DNA from: Kineosporiaceae bacterium SCSIO 59966
GTDB taxonomy: Bacteria; Actinomycetota; Actinomycetes; Actinomycetales; SCSIO-59966
Direction: 5' to 3'
Length of the DNA: 64,000 nucleotides
Assembly (NCBI GenBank): GCA_020881835.1
Contig: CP052876.1
Span: 2,914,001-2,978,000 of the forward strand
This document shows, one piece after another, positions 42,123-50,953 of this stretch. The position numbers and the translations under genes were made by a program. The notes below the pieces were generated by a model. That model saw only the letters and a program-made list of their open reading frames with translations, did not search any database and was not told the origin of the DNA. Each line of letters starts with the position of its first letter. Position 1 is the stretch's first letter.

Positions 42123-42940
42123 CCTGCCATCGTCTCGCGTTCGAGCAGGCTCTCCAGCACCTCGGCCACGCCGTCCTCGGCGACCGTGCCGGTGACCTCC
42201 CCCGCCGCCTCCTTGACCTCGTCGGGGGCCTGTCCCATCGCCACCGACCGGGCCGCCCAGCGCAGCATCTCGACGTCGTTGCGGCCGTCCCCGACCGCGA
42301 CGGTGCGGTGCGCCGGCACGCCGACCCAGCCACGGATCTGCTCCAGGGCACTGGCCTTCGACACGCCCTCGGGCGCGAGGTCCAGCCACGCCGTCCAGCC
42401 GACGGCGTAGTTGACGCCCTTGAGACCGATCCGGTCGACGAGCTCGAGGAAGTCGTCGGGGCTGTGGTCCGTGCTGCGCACGACGACGCGGGTCGCCGGC
42501 TCGTGGAGCAGCTCCTCGAACGGGACGACGCTGATGTCGCCGACGAGCTCGTCGGCCGGGAACGGCCCGGACAGCCGGAAGCCGGTGCCGAGCTCCTCGA
42601 CGGCGAAGGCGGCGGTCGGCAGCTCGCTGCGCAGCAGCTCCAGCGCCGGCGTCGGGTCGAACGTCACGACGTCGACGACCTCGTAGCCCCGCTCGGCGTC
42701 AGGGTCGAGCCGGACCGTCACGGAGCCGTTGCTGACCACGGCGTACCCGGTGGTCAGCCCCAGCCGGTCCAGGACCGGCAGGGTGGCCACCAGCGAGCGC
42801 CCGGTCGCCACGACGACCTCGTGCCCGGCGTCGACGACCGCCCGCACGGCGTCACGGACCCGGTCGGAGAGGCGTTCGTCGAGGTCGACGAGGGTGCCGT
42901 CGACGTCGAGGGCGACGAGCAGCCGGCCCGGCCCCGTCAC
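42119..42940 (-). CDS. HAD-family Cof-type phosphatase (second paralogue)
   Basis: A 273-residue HAD-IIB phosphatase with motif [12 protein letters not shown], motif [13 protein letters not shown], motif [14 protein letters not shown] and motif [16 protein letters not shown] at 42940 overlaps the serS stop by 4 bases, so serS and the two HAD genes form one coupled operon. This serS-HAD arrangement is common in actinobacteria; whether the phosphatases act on a serine- or tRNA-related metabolite is unknown. Confidence 0.87.
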   Translation of the reverse strand: MTGPGRLLVALDVDGTLVDLDERLSDRVRDAVRAVVDAGHEVVVATGRSLVATLPVLDRLGLTTGYAVVSNGSVTVRLDPDAERGYEVVDVVTFDPTPALELLRSELPTAAFAVEELGTGFRLSGPFPADELVGDISVVPFEELLHEPATRVVVRSTDHSPDDFLELVDRIGLKGVNYAVGWTAWLDLAPEGVSKASALEQIRGWVGVPAHRTVAVGDGRNDVEMLRWAARSVAMGQAPDEVKEAAGEVTGTVAEDGVAEVLESLLERETMAG

Positions 42941-44205
42941 GGGGTCAGCACCTCGAGGCCGCCCAGGTAGGGCCGCAGCGCCTCGGGCACCCGCACCGAC
43001 CCGTCGGCGCGCTGGTGGTTCTCCAGGATGGCGACGAGCCAGCGGGTCGTGGCCAGGGTGCCGTTGAGCGTCGCCACCGGTGCGGTCTGCCCCTCGCCCG
43101 CGCGCTGCCGGATCCCGAGCCGCCGGGTCTGGAACGTCGTGCAGTTGGACGTCGAGGTGAGCTCCCGGTAGCGCTGCTGGCTCGGCACCCACGCCTCGCA
43201 GTCGAGCTTGCGGGCCGCGGAGGAGCCCAGGTCGCCGGCCGCGACGTCGATGACCCGGTAGGGGACCTCGACCGCACCCAGCATCCGCTTCTCCCAGCCG
43301 AGCATCTGCTCGTGCTCCGCCTCGGCGTCCTCCGGCCGGCAGTACACGAACATCTCGACCTTGTGGAACTGGTGCACGCGGATGATCCCCCGGGTGTCCC
43401 GGCCGTGCGAGCCGGCCTCCCTGCGGTAGCAGGCGGACCAGCCCGCGTAGCGCAGCGGCCCGTCCGACAGGTCGAGGATCTCGTCGGCGTGGTAGCCGGC
43501 CAGCGGCACCTCCGAGGTGCCGACGAGGTAGAGGTCGTCGGCCTCCAGCCGGTACACCTCGTCGGCGTGCGCCCCGAGGAACCCGGTGCCCCGCATGATC
43601 TCCGGCCGCACCAGCGTCGGGGTGATCATCGGGGTGAAGCCGGCGTCGACGGCGGTGTCCATCGCCAGCTGGAGCAGGGCGAGCTCCAGCCGCGCCCCCA
43701 CCCCGGTGAGGAAGTAGAAGCGGGACCCGGAGACCTTCGCGCCGCGCTCGGTGTCGATGGCACCGAGCAGCTCGCCCAGCTCGAGGTGGTCGCGCGGGGC
43801 GAAGCCCTCGGCGGCGAAGTCCCGCGGCTCGCCGTGGGTCTCCAGGACGACGTAGTCGTCCTCCCCGCCGGCCGGGACTCCCGGCAGGACGACGTTGGAC
43901 AGCGCGAGCTGCAGGCGCTCCACCTCGGCGGCGGCGTCGTCCGCGTCCGCCTGGGCGGCCTTCACCTGGTCGGCCAGGTCGCGCACCTGCGCCAGGAGCC
44001 GCTGCTTGTCCTCGCCGGTGGCCTGGGCGACGGTGCGACCGAAGGCCTTCTGCTCGGCCCGCAGCGACTCGAACCGGGCCAGCGCCGCGCGCCGACGCGC
44101 GTCGGCGTCGAGCAACGCGTCGACGAGGGACTCGTCCTCGCCGCGGGCGCGCTGGCTGGCGCGGACCGTCTCGGGGTCGGTGCGCAGGAGTCGCAGGTCG
44201 ATCAC
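42937..44205 (-). CDS. serS: seryl-tRNA synthetase
   Basis: A 422-residue class II synthetase that charges tRNA-Ser. Residues 1-110 form the tRNA-binding coiled-coil arm. The catalytic core shows motif 2 ([21 protein letters not shown]) and motif 3 ([18 protein letters not shown]), with the [15 protein letters not shown] serine pocket. GTG at 44205 ([12 protein letters not shown]) is the classical SerS start and has a TACCCT -10 box 6 bases upstream, so the message should be leaderless. It heads the serS-HAD-HAD operon. Confidence 0.96.
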   Translation of the reverse strand: MIDLRLLRTDPETVRASQRARGEDESLVDALLDADARRRAALARFESLRAEQKAFGRTVAQATGEDKQRLLAQVRDLADQVKAAQADADDAAAEVERLQLALSNVVLPGVPAGGEDDYVVLETHGEPRDFAAEGFAPRDHLELGELLGAIDTERGAKVSGSRFYFLTGVGARLELALLQLAMDTAVDAGFTPMITPTLVRPEIMRGTGFLGAHADEVYRLEADDLYLVGTSEVPLAGYHADEILDLSDGPLRYAGWSACYRREAGSHGRDTRGIIRVHQFHKVEMFVYCRPEDAEAEHEQMLGWEKRMLGAVEVPYRVIDVAAGDLGSSAARKLDCEAWVPSQQRYRELTSTSNCTTFQTRRLGIRQRAGEGQTAPVATLNGTLATTRWLVAILENHQRADGSVRVPEALRPYLGGLEVLTP

Positions 44206-44211
44206 GCCACG

Positions 44212-44217
44212 AGGGTA
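44212..44217 (-). promoter_or_regulatory. -10 box (TACCCT) for serS, leaderless
   Basis: TACCCT on the minus strand ends 6 bases before the serS GTG at 44205. Confidence 0.55.
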
Positions 44218-44250
44218 CGGTCCCGCGCTGCCCGGCACCGGAGGCGGCAC

Positions 44251-44256
44251 TACCGT
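44251..44256 (+). promoter_or_regulatory. -10 box (TACCGT) for the leader ORF and lipid kinase gene
   Basis: TACCGT lies 6 bases before the ATG at 44263, not before the kinase start at 44316. It is divergent from the serS -10 box 34 bases away. Confidence 0.5.
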
Positions 44257-44262
44257 TCGCCC

Positions 44263-44319
44263 ATGACCCCGACCGTGCCGGCGAGCCGGCCACCGCACCG
44301 GCCCGGCTTGCGCCGGTGA
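44263..44319 (+). CDS. possible leaderless 18-residue leader peptide coupled to the lipid kinase
   Basis: ATG at 44263 opens an 18-residue frame ([18 protein letters not shown]) whose TGA overlaps the GTG start of the kinase gene (GGTGAG). A TACCGT box sits at the leaderless distance from this ATG, and the kinase itself has no Shine-Dalgarno. Ribosomes would enter at the leader and restart at the kinase. The Pro/Arg-rich peptide could also act as a sensor, but that is a guess. Confidence 0.4.
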   Translation: MTPTVPASRPPHRPGLRR

Positions 44320-45437
44320 GCGCGGACACCACCCTCGTCGTCGGCGTCCTGCTCGCGGTGGTCCTGCTCGCCGGGCTGTTCGCGGTGCTGACGACCCGCG
44401 GCCGGCGCTGGGCCGACCGGGCCGCCGCCGCGCCCGCGACCGAGCCGTTCGCCGAGGACCCGGGGGAGCGCCCGCTCGCCGCGGTGGTCGTCAACCCGAC
44501 GAAGTTCGACGGCGGCACGGACGGCGTGCGCGCCCAGGTGGAGGTGGCGTGCACCGCCGCCGGGTGGGCGCCGCCGCTGTGGCTGGAGACGACGGTCGAG
44601 GACCCCGGCGTGGGCCAGACCCGGGAGGCGCTCGAGCGGGGAGCCGCCGTCGTCATCGCCTGCGGCGGCGACGGCACCGTCCGCACGGTCGGGGAGACCC
44701 TGGCCGGCACCGGCGTCCCGATGGGACTGCTGCCCGCCGGCACCGGCAACCTGCTGGCCCACAACCTCGACGTCAGCGCCACCGACGTGCCCGGCTCGGT
44801 GCGGATCGCGCTGACCGGCCGCAACCGGCCGGTCGACGTGGGGTGGATCACCGTCGTGGGGCCGGGAGGCGTGGAGCACAGCCGCCCCGAGGAGCAGGCG
44901 TTCCTCGTCATGGCCGGGATGGGCTTCGACGCGGCGGTCATGGCCAACGCCCCCGAGGCCCTCAAGGCGAGGGTCGGCCCCCTGGCCTACGCGATCTCGG
45001 GGCTGCGCCAGCTGCGCGGCCAGCAGGCGCGGGTGCACCTGCGCGTCGACGGCGAGGCGCCGGTGACCCGCCGGGTGCGCACCGTCGTCGTCGGGAACTG
45101 CGGGGAGCTGCTCGGTGGGCTCGTGCTCATGCCGGACGCCGAGGTCGACGACGGCTGGCTGGACATGGTGACCATCTCCCCGCGCGGCGTCGTCGGCTGG
45201 GCCGCCGTCGCCGCCCGGGTGATCAGCCGGCGCCGCCGGGGGCACGGCCGGGTCGAGCACTGGCGCGCCCGGGACATCGTCATCACCAGCGACACCCCGC
45301 AGCCGGCGCAGCTGGACGGCGACCCCGTCGGGGAGGCGGTCGAGCTGCGGATGCGGGTCGAGCCGCAGGCGCTGCTGGTGCGGGTCCCGGCCGGGAGCCG
45401 TGACCAGGGAGTCCCCCGCCGGCCGGACGGCGACTGA
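44316..45437 (+). CDS. diacylglycerol kinase-family lipid kinase (YegS/DagK-like)
   Basis: A 373-residue protein with one N-terminal membrane helix (residues 6-26) and a DAGK catalytic domain. The ATP-binding glycine loop is [14 protein letters not shown] and the second motif is [14 protein letters not shown]. It should phosphorylate diacylglycerol or a similar lipid at the inner leaflet; family members in mycobacteria act in phosphatidylinositol mannoside turnover. GTG at 44316 overlaps a possible leader peptide. PAP2 phosphatase and BrkB genes follow, making a lipid-envelope cluster. Confidence 0.85.
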   Translation: MSADTTLVVGVLLAVVLLAGLFAVLTTRGRRWADRAAAAPATEPFAEDPGERPLAAVVVNPTKFDGGTDGVRAQVEVACTAAGWAPPLWLETTVEDPGVGQTREALERGAAVVIACGGDGTVRTVGETLAGTGVPMGLLPAGTGNLLAHNLDVSATDVPGSVRIALTGRNRPVDVGWITVVGPGGVEHSRPEEQAFLVMAGMGFDAAVMANAPEALKARVGPLAYAISGLRQLRGQQARVHLRVDGEAPVTRRVRTVVVGNCGELLGGLVLMPDAEVDDGWLDMVTISPRGVVGWAAVAARVISRRRRGHGRVEHWRARDIVITSDTPQPAQLDGDPVGEAVELRMRVEPQALLVRVPAGSRDQGVPRRPDGD

Positions 45438-45443
45438 GACGTC

Positions 45444-46037
45444 GTGGTCGACCAGACCAGCCCCGTCGCCGGCGGGCTCACCTCCCTGGAGCCGGACCGC
45501 TCGGTCGCACTGTGGTTCCGCGAGCAGGTCGTGTCGAACGAGGCACTCGTTGCCGCCGGCGAGATCGGCGCGGTCGCCCTGCACCCGTGGACGTTCCGCG
45601 TGCTGGTCGCCGTCGGGTGCGTCCTCGCCTGGCGTGCCGGGCGTCGCCGGGCGGCCGTCGTGGCCGCGGTGGTGATGGCCGGTGGGGGGCTGCTCGGGTT
45701 CGCCGTCAAGCTCGCCGTGGCGCGTCCCCGACCGGCCTGGGGCGAGCCGGTGGCCGCCGAGTCGGGATACGCCTTCCCCAGCCTGCACGCGCTGAACGCG
45801 GCACTCGGCACCGGCCTGCTGCTCGTCGTCCTGGCCGCGCCCTGGCTGCACCACCGGTCCCGCGCGGCCGTCGCCGCCGTCACCGGCGCCGGCGTCCTGG
45901 TCGTCGTAGTCACCGCGCTGGACCGGCTCGTGCTCGGCGTGCACTACCTGTCCGACGTGGCCGCCGGCGTCCTGCTCGGCGTGGTGCTCACCGCACTGGC
46001 GGCCAGGATGTCCCGATCACCCCGAGGAGCCCGGTGA
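45444..46037 (+). CDS. PAP2-family membrane phosphatase
   Basis: A 197-residue protein with about five helices and the three phosphatase motifs, slightly altered: KLAVARPRP (motif 1), SGYAFPSLHALN (motif 2, PSLH in place of PSGH) and DRLVLGVHYLSD (motif 3 with catalytic His and Asp). It likely removes phosphate from phosphatidic acid or undecaprenyl pyrophosphate outside the membrane, opposing the kinase encoded 6 bases upstream. Its stop overlaps the BrkB start by 4 bases. Confidence 0.85.
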   Translation: MVDQTSPVAGGLTSLEPDRSVALWFREQVVSNEALVAAGEIGAVALHPWTFRVLVAVGCVLAWRAGRRRAAVVAAVVMAGGGLLGFAVKLAVARPRPAWGEPVAAESGYAFPSLHALNAALGTGLLLVVLAAPWLHHRSRAAVAAVTGAGVLVVVVTALDRLVLGVHYLSDVAAGVLLGVVLTALAARMSRSPRGAR

Positions 46038-47068
46038 GCAGCGTCCGCCCGGTCCCGGAGACCGTGGGCCTGCCCGGCGAGGAGCTGGACCTCCACGACG
46101 CCGGAGAGGTCCTCCATGACCACGCGGGGTGGCCGCTGCTGCGGGAGTCGTTCACCCGGTTCCGTTTCGGCGACGGGTTCAGCCACGCTCGTGGGTTCGG
46201 CTTCCAGCTTGCCCTGGCCACCGTCCCGATGGTGATCGCGATGACCGGGCTCGCGGCTGCCATCGGCGCCGAGCACGTCTCGGAGGTAGTGGCGCGCACC
46301 GCGGTGGCACTGAGCCCGGCGGGCAGTGACGAGGTGGTGGAGCAGATCGTCCAAGGGGCTCAGGAGCAGGCCGGCGCAGGCGACGAGGCGCCTCGCGAGG
46401 AGGCCGGCGAGCTCGCCCTGGTCCTCGGTCTGCTGGTCTCCTTCGCGGCCATGACGACGGCCTTCGCCCAGCTCGAACGAGGCGCGAACCGGATCTACGG
46501 CACCGAGCGGGATCGGCCGTCGCTGGTGAAGTACGTGCGGGCAGGCGTCCTGACCGTCGTTGCGGGCACCCCCATGACGACCGGGCTGCTGCTCATCGTC
46601 GCCGGACGCCCGTTCCAGGACGCCGTCGAGCAGGTGTACGGCTGGCCCGACACCGTGCACCTGGTGTTCACGGTCGGCCGCTGGCCGGTAGGGCTGCTGC
46701 TCCTGCTGCTGGCCGTCACCGTGCTCTTCCGGTTCGCCCCCCGCCGCCGCCAGCCCGGGGTCTCCTGGCTCGTGCTCGGGGCAAGCGTCACCGTGCTGGG
46801 CTGGCTGGCGGCCTCGGGCCTGCTCGCCGTGTACGTCGCAGCCGACTCCTTCGACGGCACCTACGGCCCGCTGACTGCGGTGATGGCGCTGCTCATCTGG
46901 GCCTACCTCACCGGGATCGCCCTGCTCGGCGGGGTCGCCGTGACCGCACAGGCCGAGGCCCGGCGCGCCGGACAGCGCGACCCCCGCCAACCGGACTCCG
47001 ACGGCGACGGCGTCCTGGACGGCGCCGGGGCGCGGCAGGTCAGCTCCGGCCCTCCCGGAGCCGGCTGA
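46034..47068 (+). CDS. YihY/BrkB-family membrane protein
   Basis: A 344-residue protein with six hydrophobic helices and the family pattern GFGFQLALATVPMVIAMTGL then ERGANRIYGTERDRPSLVKYVRAG. A polar, Asp-rich tail (PDSDGDGVLDGAG) follows the last helix. The function of YihY/BrkB proteins is not settled; envelope lipid transport has been proposed and the old RNase BN label is wrong. GTG at 46034 overlaps the PAP2 stop (GTGA). The last 29 bases overlap the convergent pheA. Confidence 0.85.
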   Translation: MSSVRPVPETVGLPGEELDLHDAGEVLHDHAGWPLLRESFTRFRFGDGFSHARGFGFQLALATVPMVIAMTGLAAAIGAEHVSEVVARTAVALSPAGSDEVVEQIVQGAQEQAGAGDEAPREEAGELALVLGLLVSFAAMTTAFAQLERGANRIYGTERDRPSLVKYVRAGVLTVVAGTPMTTGLLLIVAGRPFQDAVEQVYGWPDTVHLVFTVGRWPVGLLLLLLAVTVLFRFAPRRRQPGVSWLVLGASVTVLGWLAASGLLAVYVAADSFDGTYGPLTAVMALLIWAYLTGIALLGGVAVTAQAEARRAGQRDPRQPDSDGDGVLDGAGARQVSSGPPGAG

Positions 47069-47996
47069 CCCAGGCCCGGGCGGCGGTGAACGCGCCGTCG
47101 GTCGTCGACGTCGTCACCTCGGTCGGCCGGCCGTCCGCTCGGGGGTAGGAGCCCAGGTAGCGCACGAAGGGGCTGGTCCGGTGCAGCCCGATGAGGGCCT
47201 CGGCGACCCGCTCGTCGTCGACGTGCCCCTCGCAGTCGATGGAGAACGCGTACTGGCCCAGGGCGTCCCCGCGCGGCCGGGACTCGATCCGGGTGAGGTT
47301 GACCCCACGGGTGGCGAACTGCTCCAGCAGCTCCAGCAGCGCCCCGGCGTGGTCGTCGGCCAGGTGCACGAGCAGGGTCGTCTTGTCCGCCCCGGTGCGC
47401 GGCGGCGGCGGGGCCGGGCGGCCGACGAGCACGAACCGGGTCACCGCCCCGGGGTTGTCCTCGACGTGCTCGGCGAGCACCTCCAGGCCGTAGCGGTGCG
47501 CGGCGATCGGCGCGCACAGGGCGGCGTCGTAACCGAGGGCGCCGTCGTGCCCGGGGGGCGCGGTGAGCCCTGCGGCGGCCGCGGCGGTGGACAGCGCCGG
47601 CAGGTACGTCGCGTGCGGCAGGTTCTCGGACAGCCAGCCCCGGCACTGGGCCTGGGCGTGGGCGTGGCTGGAGACCACCCGGACGCCGTCCAGCCCGGTC
47701 CCGGGCCGTGCCGCCAGGACGAAGGTGATCGGGACGAGGACCTCCCGGACGACGACGAGCGGGTCCCCGGCGGACAGCGCGTCGAGGGTGGCACTCACCC
47801 CGCCCTCGACGGAGTTCTCGATGGGGACCATGGCGGCGGCGACGTCGCCCGCGCGCACGAGGTCGAGCGCCGCCCCCACCGTCGCGCAGGGGACGTGGTC
47901 GCCGTGCTCGGCGGCCGGGACCTGGCGCAGCGCCGCCTCGGTGAACGTGCCCTCAGGTCCGAGGAAGGCGTAGCGGGCAGGGGGGACGCCGGGCAT
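47040..47996 (-). CDS. pheA: prephenate dehydratase
   Basis: A 318-residue monofunctional enzyme making phenylpyruvate for phenylalanine synthesis. The catalytic periplasmic-binding-like domain shows FLGPEGTFTEAAL, VPIENSVEGGVSATLD and the TRF motif (NPGAVTRFVLV). The C-terminal ACT domain with GVNLTRIESRP binds phenylalanine for feedback control. ATG at 47996 has a TAGGCT -10 box 6 bases before it. Its stop lies inside the end of the BrkB gene. Confidence 0.93.
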   Translation of the reverse strand: MPGVPPARYAFLGPEGTFTEAALRQVPAAEHGDHVPCATVGAALDLVRAGDVAAAMVPIENSVEGGVSATLDALSAGDPLVVVREVLVPITFVLAARPGTGLDGVRVVSSHAHAQAQCRGWLSENLPHATYLPALSTAAAAAGLTAPPGHDGALGYDAALCAPIAAHRYGLEVLAEHVEDNPGAVTRFVLVGRPAPPPPRTGADKTTLLVHLADDHAGALLELLEQFATRGVNLTRIESRPRGDALGQYAFSIDCEGHVDDERVAEALIGLHRTSPFVRYLGSYPRADGRPTEVTTSTTDGAFTAARAWVSRLREGRS

Positions 47997-48002
47997 GGCG
48001 TC

Positions 48003-48008
48003 AGCCTA
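48003..48008 (-). promoter_or_regulatory. -10 box (TAGGCT) for pheA, leaderless
   Basis: TAGGCT on the minus strand ends 6 bases before the ATG at 47996. A plus-strand TAGCCT (48028-48033), 9 bases before the GDT1-like gene, is the likely divergent box. Confidence 0.55.
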
Positions 48009-48042
48009 GGGCTGGGTGCGGGGCGGCTAGCCTCGCCCCGTC

Positions 48043-48663
48043 ATGGACCTCACCGTCGCACTCACCGCGCTCGCCGTCATCCTGCCGGTCGAGCTGCCGG
48101 ACAAGACGTTCGTGGCGACCCTGGTGCTCGCCACCAGGTTCCGGCCGCTGCAGGTGTGGGTCGGGGTCGCGCTGGCGTTCGCCGTGCAGACCGCGATCGC
48201 TGTGACCGTCGGCGGTCTCATCGCCCAGCTGCCGCGCACGCCCGTGCTCGTCCTCGTCGCGCTGCTGTTCGCGGTCGGCGCGGTCCTGCTGTGGCGCTCC
48301 GCCGCCGGCGCCGACGCCGAGGAGGCACAGACCGAGGCCGAGGTCACCGCCAAGGTCGGCGCCGGGGCGCAGACCGGCCGGGGGCACGCACTGAAGGCGG
48401 TGGGGACGAGCTTCGTCGTGCTGTTCCTCGCCGAGTGGGGAGACCTGTCCCAGCTGTTCACCGCGGGTCTGGCGGCGCAGACCGGGGACCCCGTCTCGGT
48501 GTTCGCCGGGGCCTGGCTGGCGCTGCTGCTCGTCTCGGGGGCCGGTGCACTGCTGGGCCGGGCACTGCTGGCCCGGCTGAGGCTGGCGACCGTGCGCCGG
48601 ATCGGCGCCGCCGTGTGCGCCGTGCTCGCCGTGGTGAGCGCCGCCGGAGTGCTCGGCACGTAG
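48043..48663 (+). CDS. TMEM165/GDT1 (UPF0016) family cation transporter
   Basis: A 206-residue protein with six helices in two halves. Each half should carry an E-x-G-D-K/R-[ST] motif: the first is ELPDKTFVATL (Pro for Gly) and the second is EWGDLSQLFTAG (Leu for Lys/Arg). These changes are typical of the actinobacterial branch. Relatives export manganese or exchange calcium for protons, so a Mn2+ efflux role is plausible. The loop between the halves is acidic (ADAEEAQTEAE). Its stop TAG is part of the -10 box of the next gene. Confidence 0.83.
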   Translation: MDLTVALTALAVILPVELPDKTFVATLVLATRFRPLQVWVGVALAFAVQTAIAVTVGGLIAQLPRTPVLVLVALLFAVGAVLLWRSAAGADAEEAQTEAEVTAKVGAGAQTGRGHALKAVGTSFVVLFLAEWGDLSQLFTAGLAAQTGDPVSVFAGAWLALLLVSGAGALLGRALLARLRLATVRRIGAAVCAVLAVVSAAGVLGT

Positions 48664-48666
48664 CCT
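48661..48666 (+). promoter_or_regulatory. -10 box (TAGCCT) overlapping the previous stop codon, leaderless
   Basis: TAGCCT begins with the TAG stop of the GDT1-like gene and lies 6 bases before the GTG at 48673. Confidence 0.55.
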
Positions 48667-48672
48667 GGTCTC

Positions 48673-50922
48673 GTGCCGGCCACGCGACGTCCTCGACTGC
48701 TCGTCGCCCTGCTGGCGCTGTGCACCCTGCTCGGCGCGCTCACCGTCCCGGCCGCCCCGCCGGCGCGTGCCGCCCTGGGCCCGGACGCCGTCCCCGGACC
48801 CGTCGTCCTGGTAGGCGTCCCGGGACTGCGCTGGGACGACGTCGATCCCGAGCGCACCCCGGCGCTGTGGTCCCTGCTCGAGGACGGTGCCGCCGGCGTG
48901 CTGGCCGCCCGCAGCGTCCGCAGCCGCGCCTGCCCCGTCGACGGCTGGCTCGCCGTCTCGGCCGGACGCCGCGCCGGGGACGCCGCGCGTGAGCCCGGTG
49001 AGCCGCTGTGCCGGGTCCCGCAGGATCCCGTCGACGGCGTCGTCCCGCGGTGGGACGTGTACGCGGCAGAAGCGGCCGCCAGAAGCTTCGACGCCGAGCC
49101 GGGACTGCTCGGGGAGCACCTGCGCGCCGCCGACGTGCGGGCCGCGGCCGTCGGGCCGGGGGCCGCCGTCGCGCTCGCCGATGCCGACGGCGCCGTCGTC
49201 GGCGCCTACCGGCGCGGGGCCACGGACCCGGCGGCGCTCGCCGCGGACGTCCAGGCGGTTGCCGACCGCGACCTCGTCGTCGTCGACGCCGGGGCGCTGC
49301 GGGACCCGGACGACCTGCCTCCGTCGGACCCCAAGGCCTTCGGCCCCGACCGGCTGGCTCAGGCCGCCGCCCTGGACGCCCGGGTCGGCGCCGTCCTGGA
49401 CGCCGTCCCCGACGGCGCCACGGTCCTCGTGGCCGCCCTTGCGGACGCGGGGCTGACCGCGCGGCTGCAGCTCGCAGCCGCCACCGGCCCGGCGCCCGGC
49501 GGCACCGCCTACGCCGAGGCGCTGCTCGCCAGCAGCTCCACCCGCCAGGACGGGATCGTCCAGGTCACCGACCTCACCCCGACGCTGCTCGCGCTGCTCG
49601 ACCTCGACGCCCCGGCCTCCCTCGTCGGGGCACCGGTCGTGCCGCTGGCCGGCTCGTCCCCGGCCGCCGCCGAGCGGCTCGAGCGGCTGCTCGACGTCGA
49701 CGCCGCCTCCCGGGCCGTCCAGCCGCTCGTCCCGTGGTTCTTCAACCTCCTGGTCGCCGCGCAGCTCGCCCTGTACGGGGCCGCCGCGCTGGCGCTGCGC
49801 AACCGCTGGCGGGGCCCGGAGGGGCGCCGTCGGGTGCTCGCCGGGCTGCGCCGGGTGTCGGTGCTGTTCGCCGCCGTCCCGGTGTCGACGTTCCTCGCGA
49901 ACCTCGTGCCGTGGTGGCGGGCGGGCAACGACTTCGTCGCCGTCGTCGCCGCGGTCGCGGTGTTCGCGGTCCTCGTCGCGGTCGTCGCGCAGCGCGGTCC
50001 GTGGGGACGTCGTCCGCTCGGCCCGCTCGGCGTCGTCTCCGGGATCACCGCGCTCGTGCTGGCCGCGGACGTCGTCGCCGGCACCCGGCTCATCACCTCG
50101 AGCCTGATGGGCCTGCAACCGGTTGTCGCCGGGCGGTTCTACGGGCTCGGCAACGTGCAGTACGCGCTGTTCGCGACCGGCGCCCTGCTCGCCGCGACCG
50201 CGCTGGCCGACCACCTGCTGCGCCGCGGCCGGCGGAGCGCCGCGGTGGCCGCGATCGCGGGCATCGGGGTCGTCGCGGTCGTCGTGGACGGCGCCCCCGG
50301 GCTGGGCAGCGACTTCGGCGGCCCGCCGTCGATGATCCCCGCGTTCGCCCTGCTGGCCCTCGTGGTCGGCGGGGTGCGGATCTCCTGGCGCTCGCTGCTG
50401 CTGATCGGGCTCGGCACGCTCGCCGCCGTGGCCTCGCTGTCCGTCGTGGACTGGCTGCGGCCCGCCGACGACCGCACCCACCTGGGCCGGTTCGTCCAGA
50501 CCGTCCTGGACGGCGGGGCCTGGACAGTGGTCGAGCGCAAGCTCGCCCAGAACGTCGAGATCCTCTTCGGCAGCTGGCTGTCGGTGCTGGTGCCGGTCGG
50601 CGCGCTGTTCATCGGCCTCATCCTGATGCGGCCGGTCGCCTGGGGTGCCCCGGCGCTCCAGCGCACCTACGAGTACTGCCCGGCGCTGCGTCCCGGCCTC
50701 ACCGCGCTCATCGTCATGCTCGCCATCGGCTTCGCCATCAACGACTCCGGCACGGTGGTGCCCGCCGTCGGCGCGACCCTGGCGATCCCGCTGCTCATCG
50801 CGGCCAGCGTCCGGGTGCTGGAGATCGAGGACGACAGCCGGTCGGGTCCACCGCCCGGTGACGGCTCAGCGGCGCAGCCGGCACAGGGAGCCGAGCAAGC
50901 GCAGCAGACCCAGCGGCGCTGA
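48673..50922 (+). CDS. large membrane protein with extracytoplasmic alkaline-phosphatase-like domain
   Basis: A 749-residue protein. Residues 1-33 are a signal peptide (ends PPARAA). Residues about 40-340 fold like an alkaline phosphatase/sulfatase (VVLVGVPGLRWDDVDPERTPALWSLL, then DLTPTLLALLDL), but the metal ligands are not all visible. About eight to ten helices follow, with VVAGRFYGLGNVQYALFATGALL and ALIVMLAIGFAINDSGTVVPAV in the membrane part. It is a conserved actinobacterial membrane protein of unknown role, perhaps in cell-envelope glycan assembly. The partner GT2 gene lies beyond the IS insertion. Confidence 0.7.
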   Translation: MPATRRPRLLVALLALCTLLGALTVPAAPPARAALGPDAVPGPVVLVGVPGLRWDDVDPERTPALWSLLEDGAAGVLAARSVRSRACPVDGWLAVSAGRRAGDAAREPGEPLCRVPQDPVDGVVPRWDVYAAEAAARSFDAEPGLLGEHLRAADVRAAAVGPGAAVALADADGAVVGAYRRGATDPAALAADVQAVADRDLVVVDAGALRDPDDLPPSDPKAFGPDRLAQAAALDARVGAVLDAVPDGATVLVAALADAGLTARLQLAAATGPAPGGTAYAEALLASSSTRQDGIVQVTDLTPTLLALLDLDAPASLVGAPVVPLAGSSPAAAERLERLLDVDAASRAVQPLVPWFFNLLVAAQLALYGAAALALRNRWRGPEGRRRVLAGLRRVSVLFAAVPVSTFLANLVPWWRAGNDFVAVVAAVAVFAVLVAVVAQRGPWGRRPLGPLGVVSGITALVLAADVVAGTRLITSSLMGLQPVVAGRFYGLGNVQYALFATGALLAATALADHLLRRGRRSAAVAAIAGIGVVAVVVDGAPGLGSDFGGPPSMIPAFALLALVVGGVRISWRSLLLIGLGTLAAVASLSVVDWLRPADDRTHLGRFVQTVLDGGAWTVVERKLAQNVEILFGSWLSVLVPVGALFIGLILMRPVAWGAPALQRTYEYCPALRPGLTALIVMLAIGFAINDSGTVVPAVGATLAIPLLIAASVRVLEIEDDSRSGPPPGDGSAAQPAQGAEQAQQTQRR

Positions 50923-50953
50923 GGTCTGCACAGAGATCTGCACTGAGCTCTGA

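Noticed and set aside
44206-44262. tRNA or other structured RNA next to serS
   Set aside because: No cloverleaf or T-loop sequence is visible; the gap holds two divergent -10 boxes.
48001-50481. Minus-strand open frame of 826 codons
   Set aside because: It is antisense to the GDT1-like and large membrane protein genes, has no family signature, and is explained by third-position GC bias.
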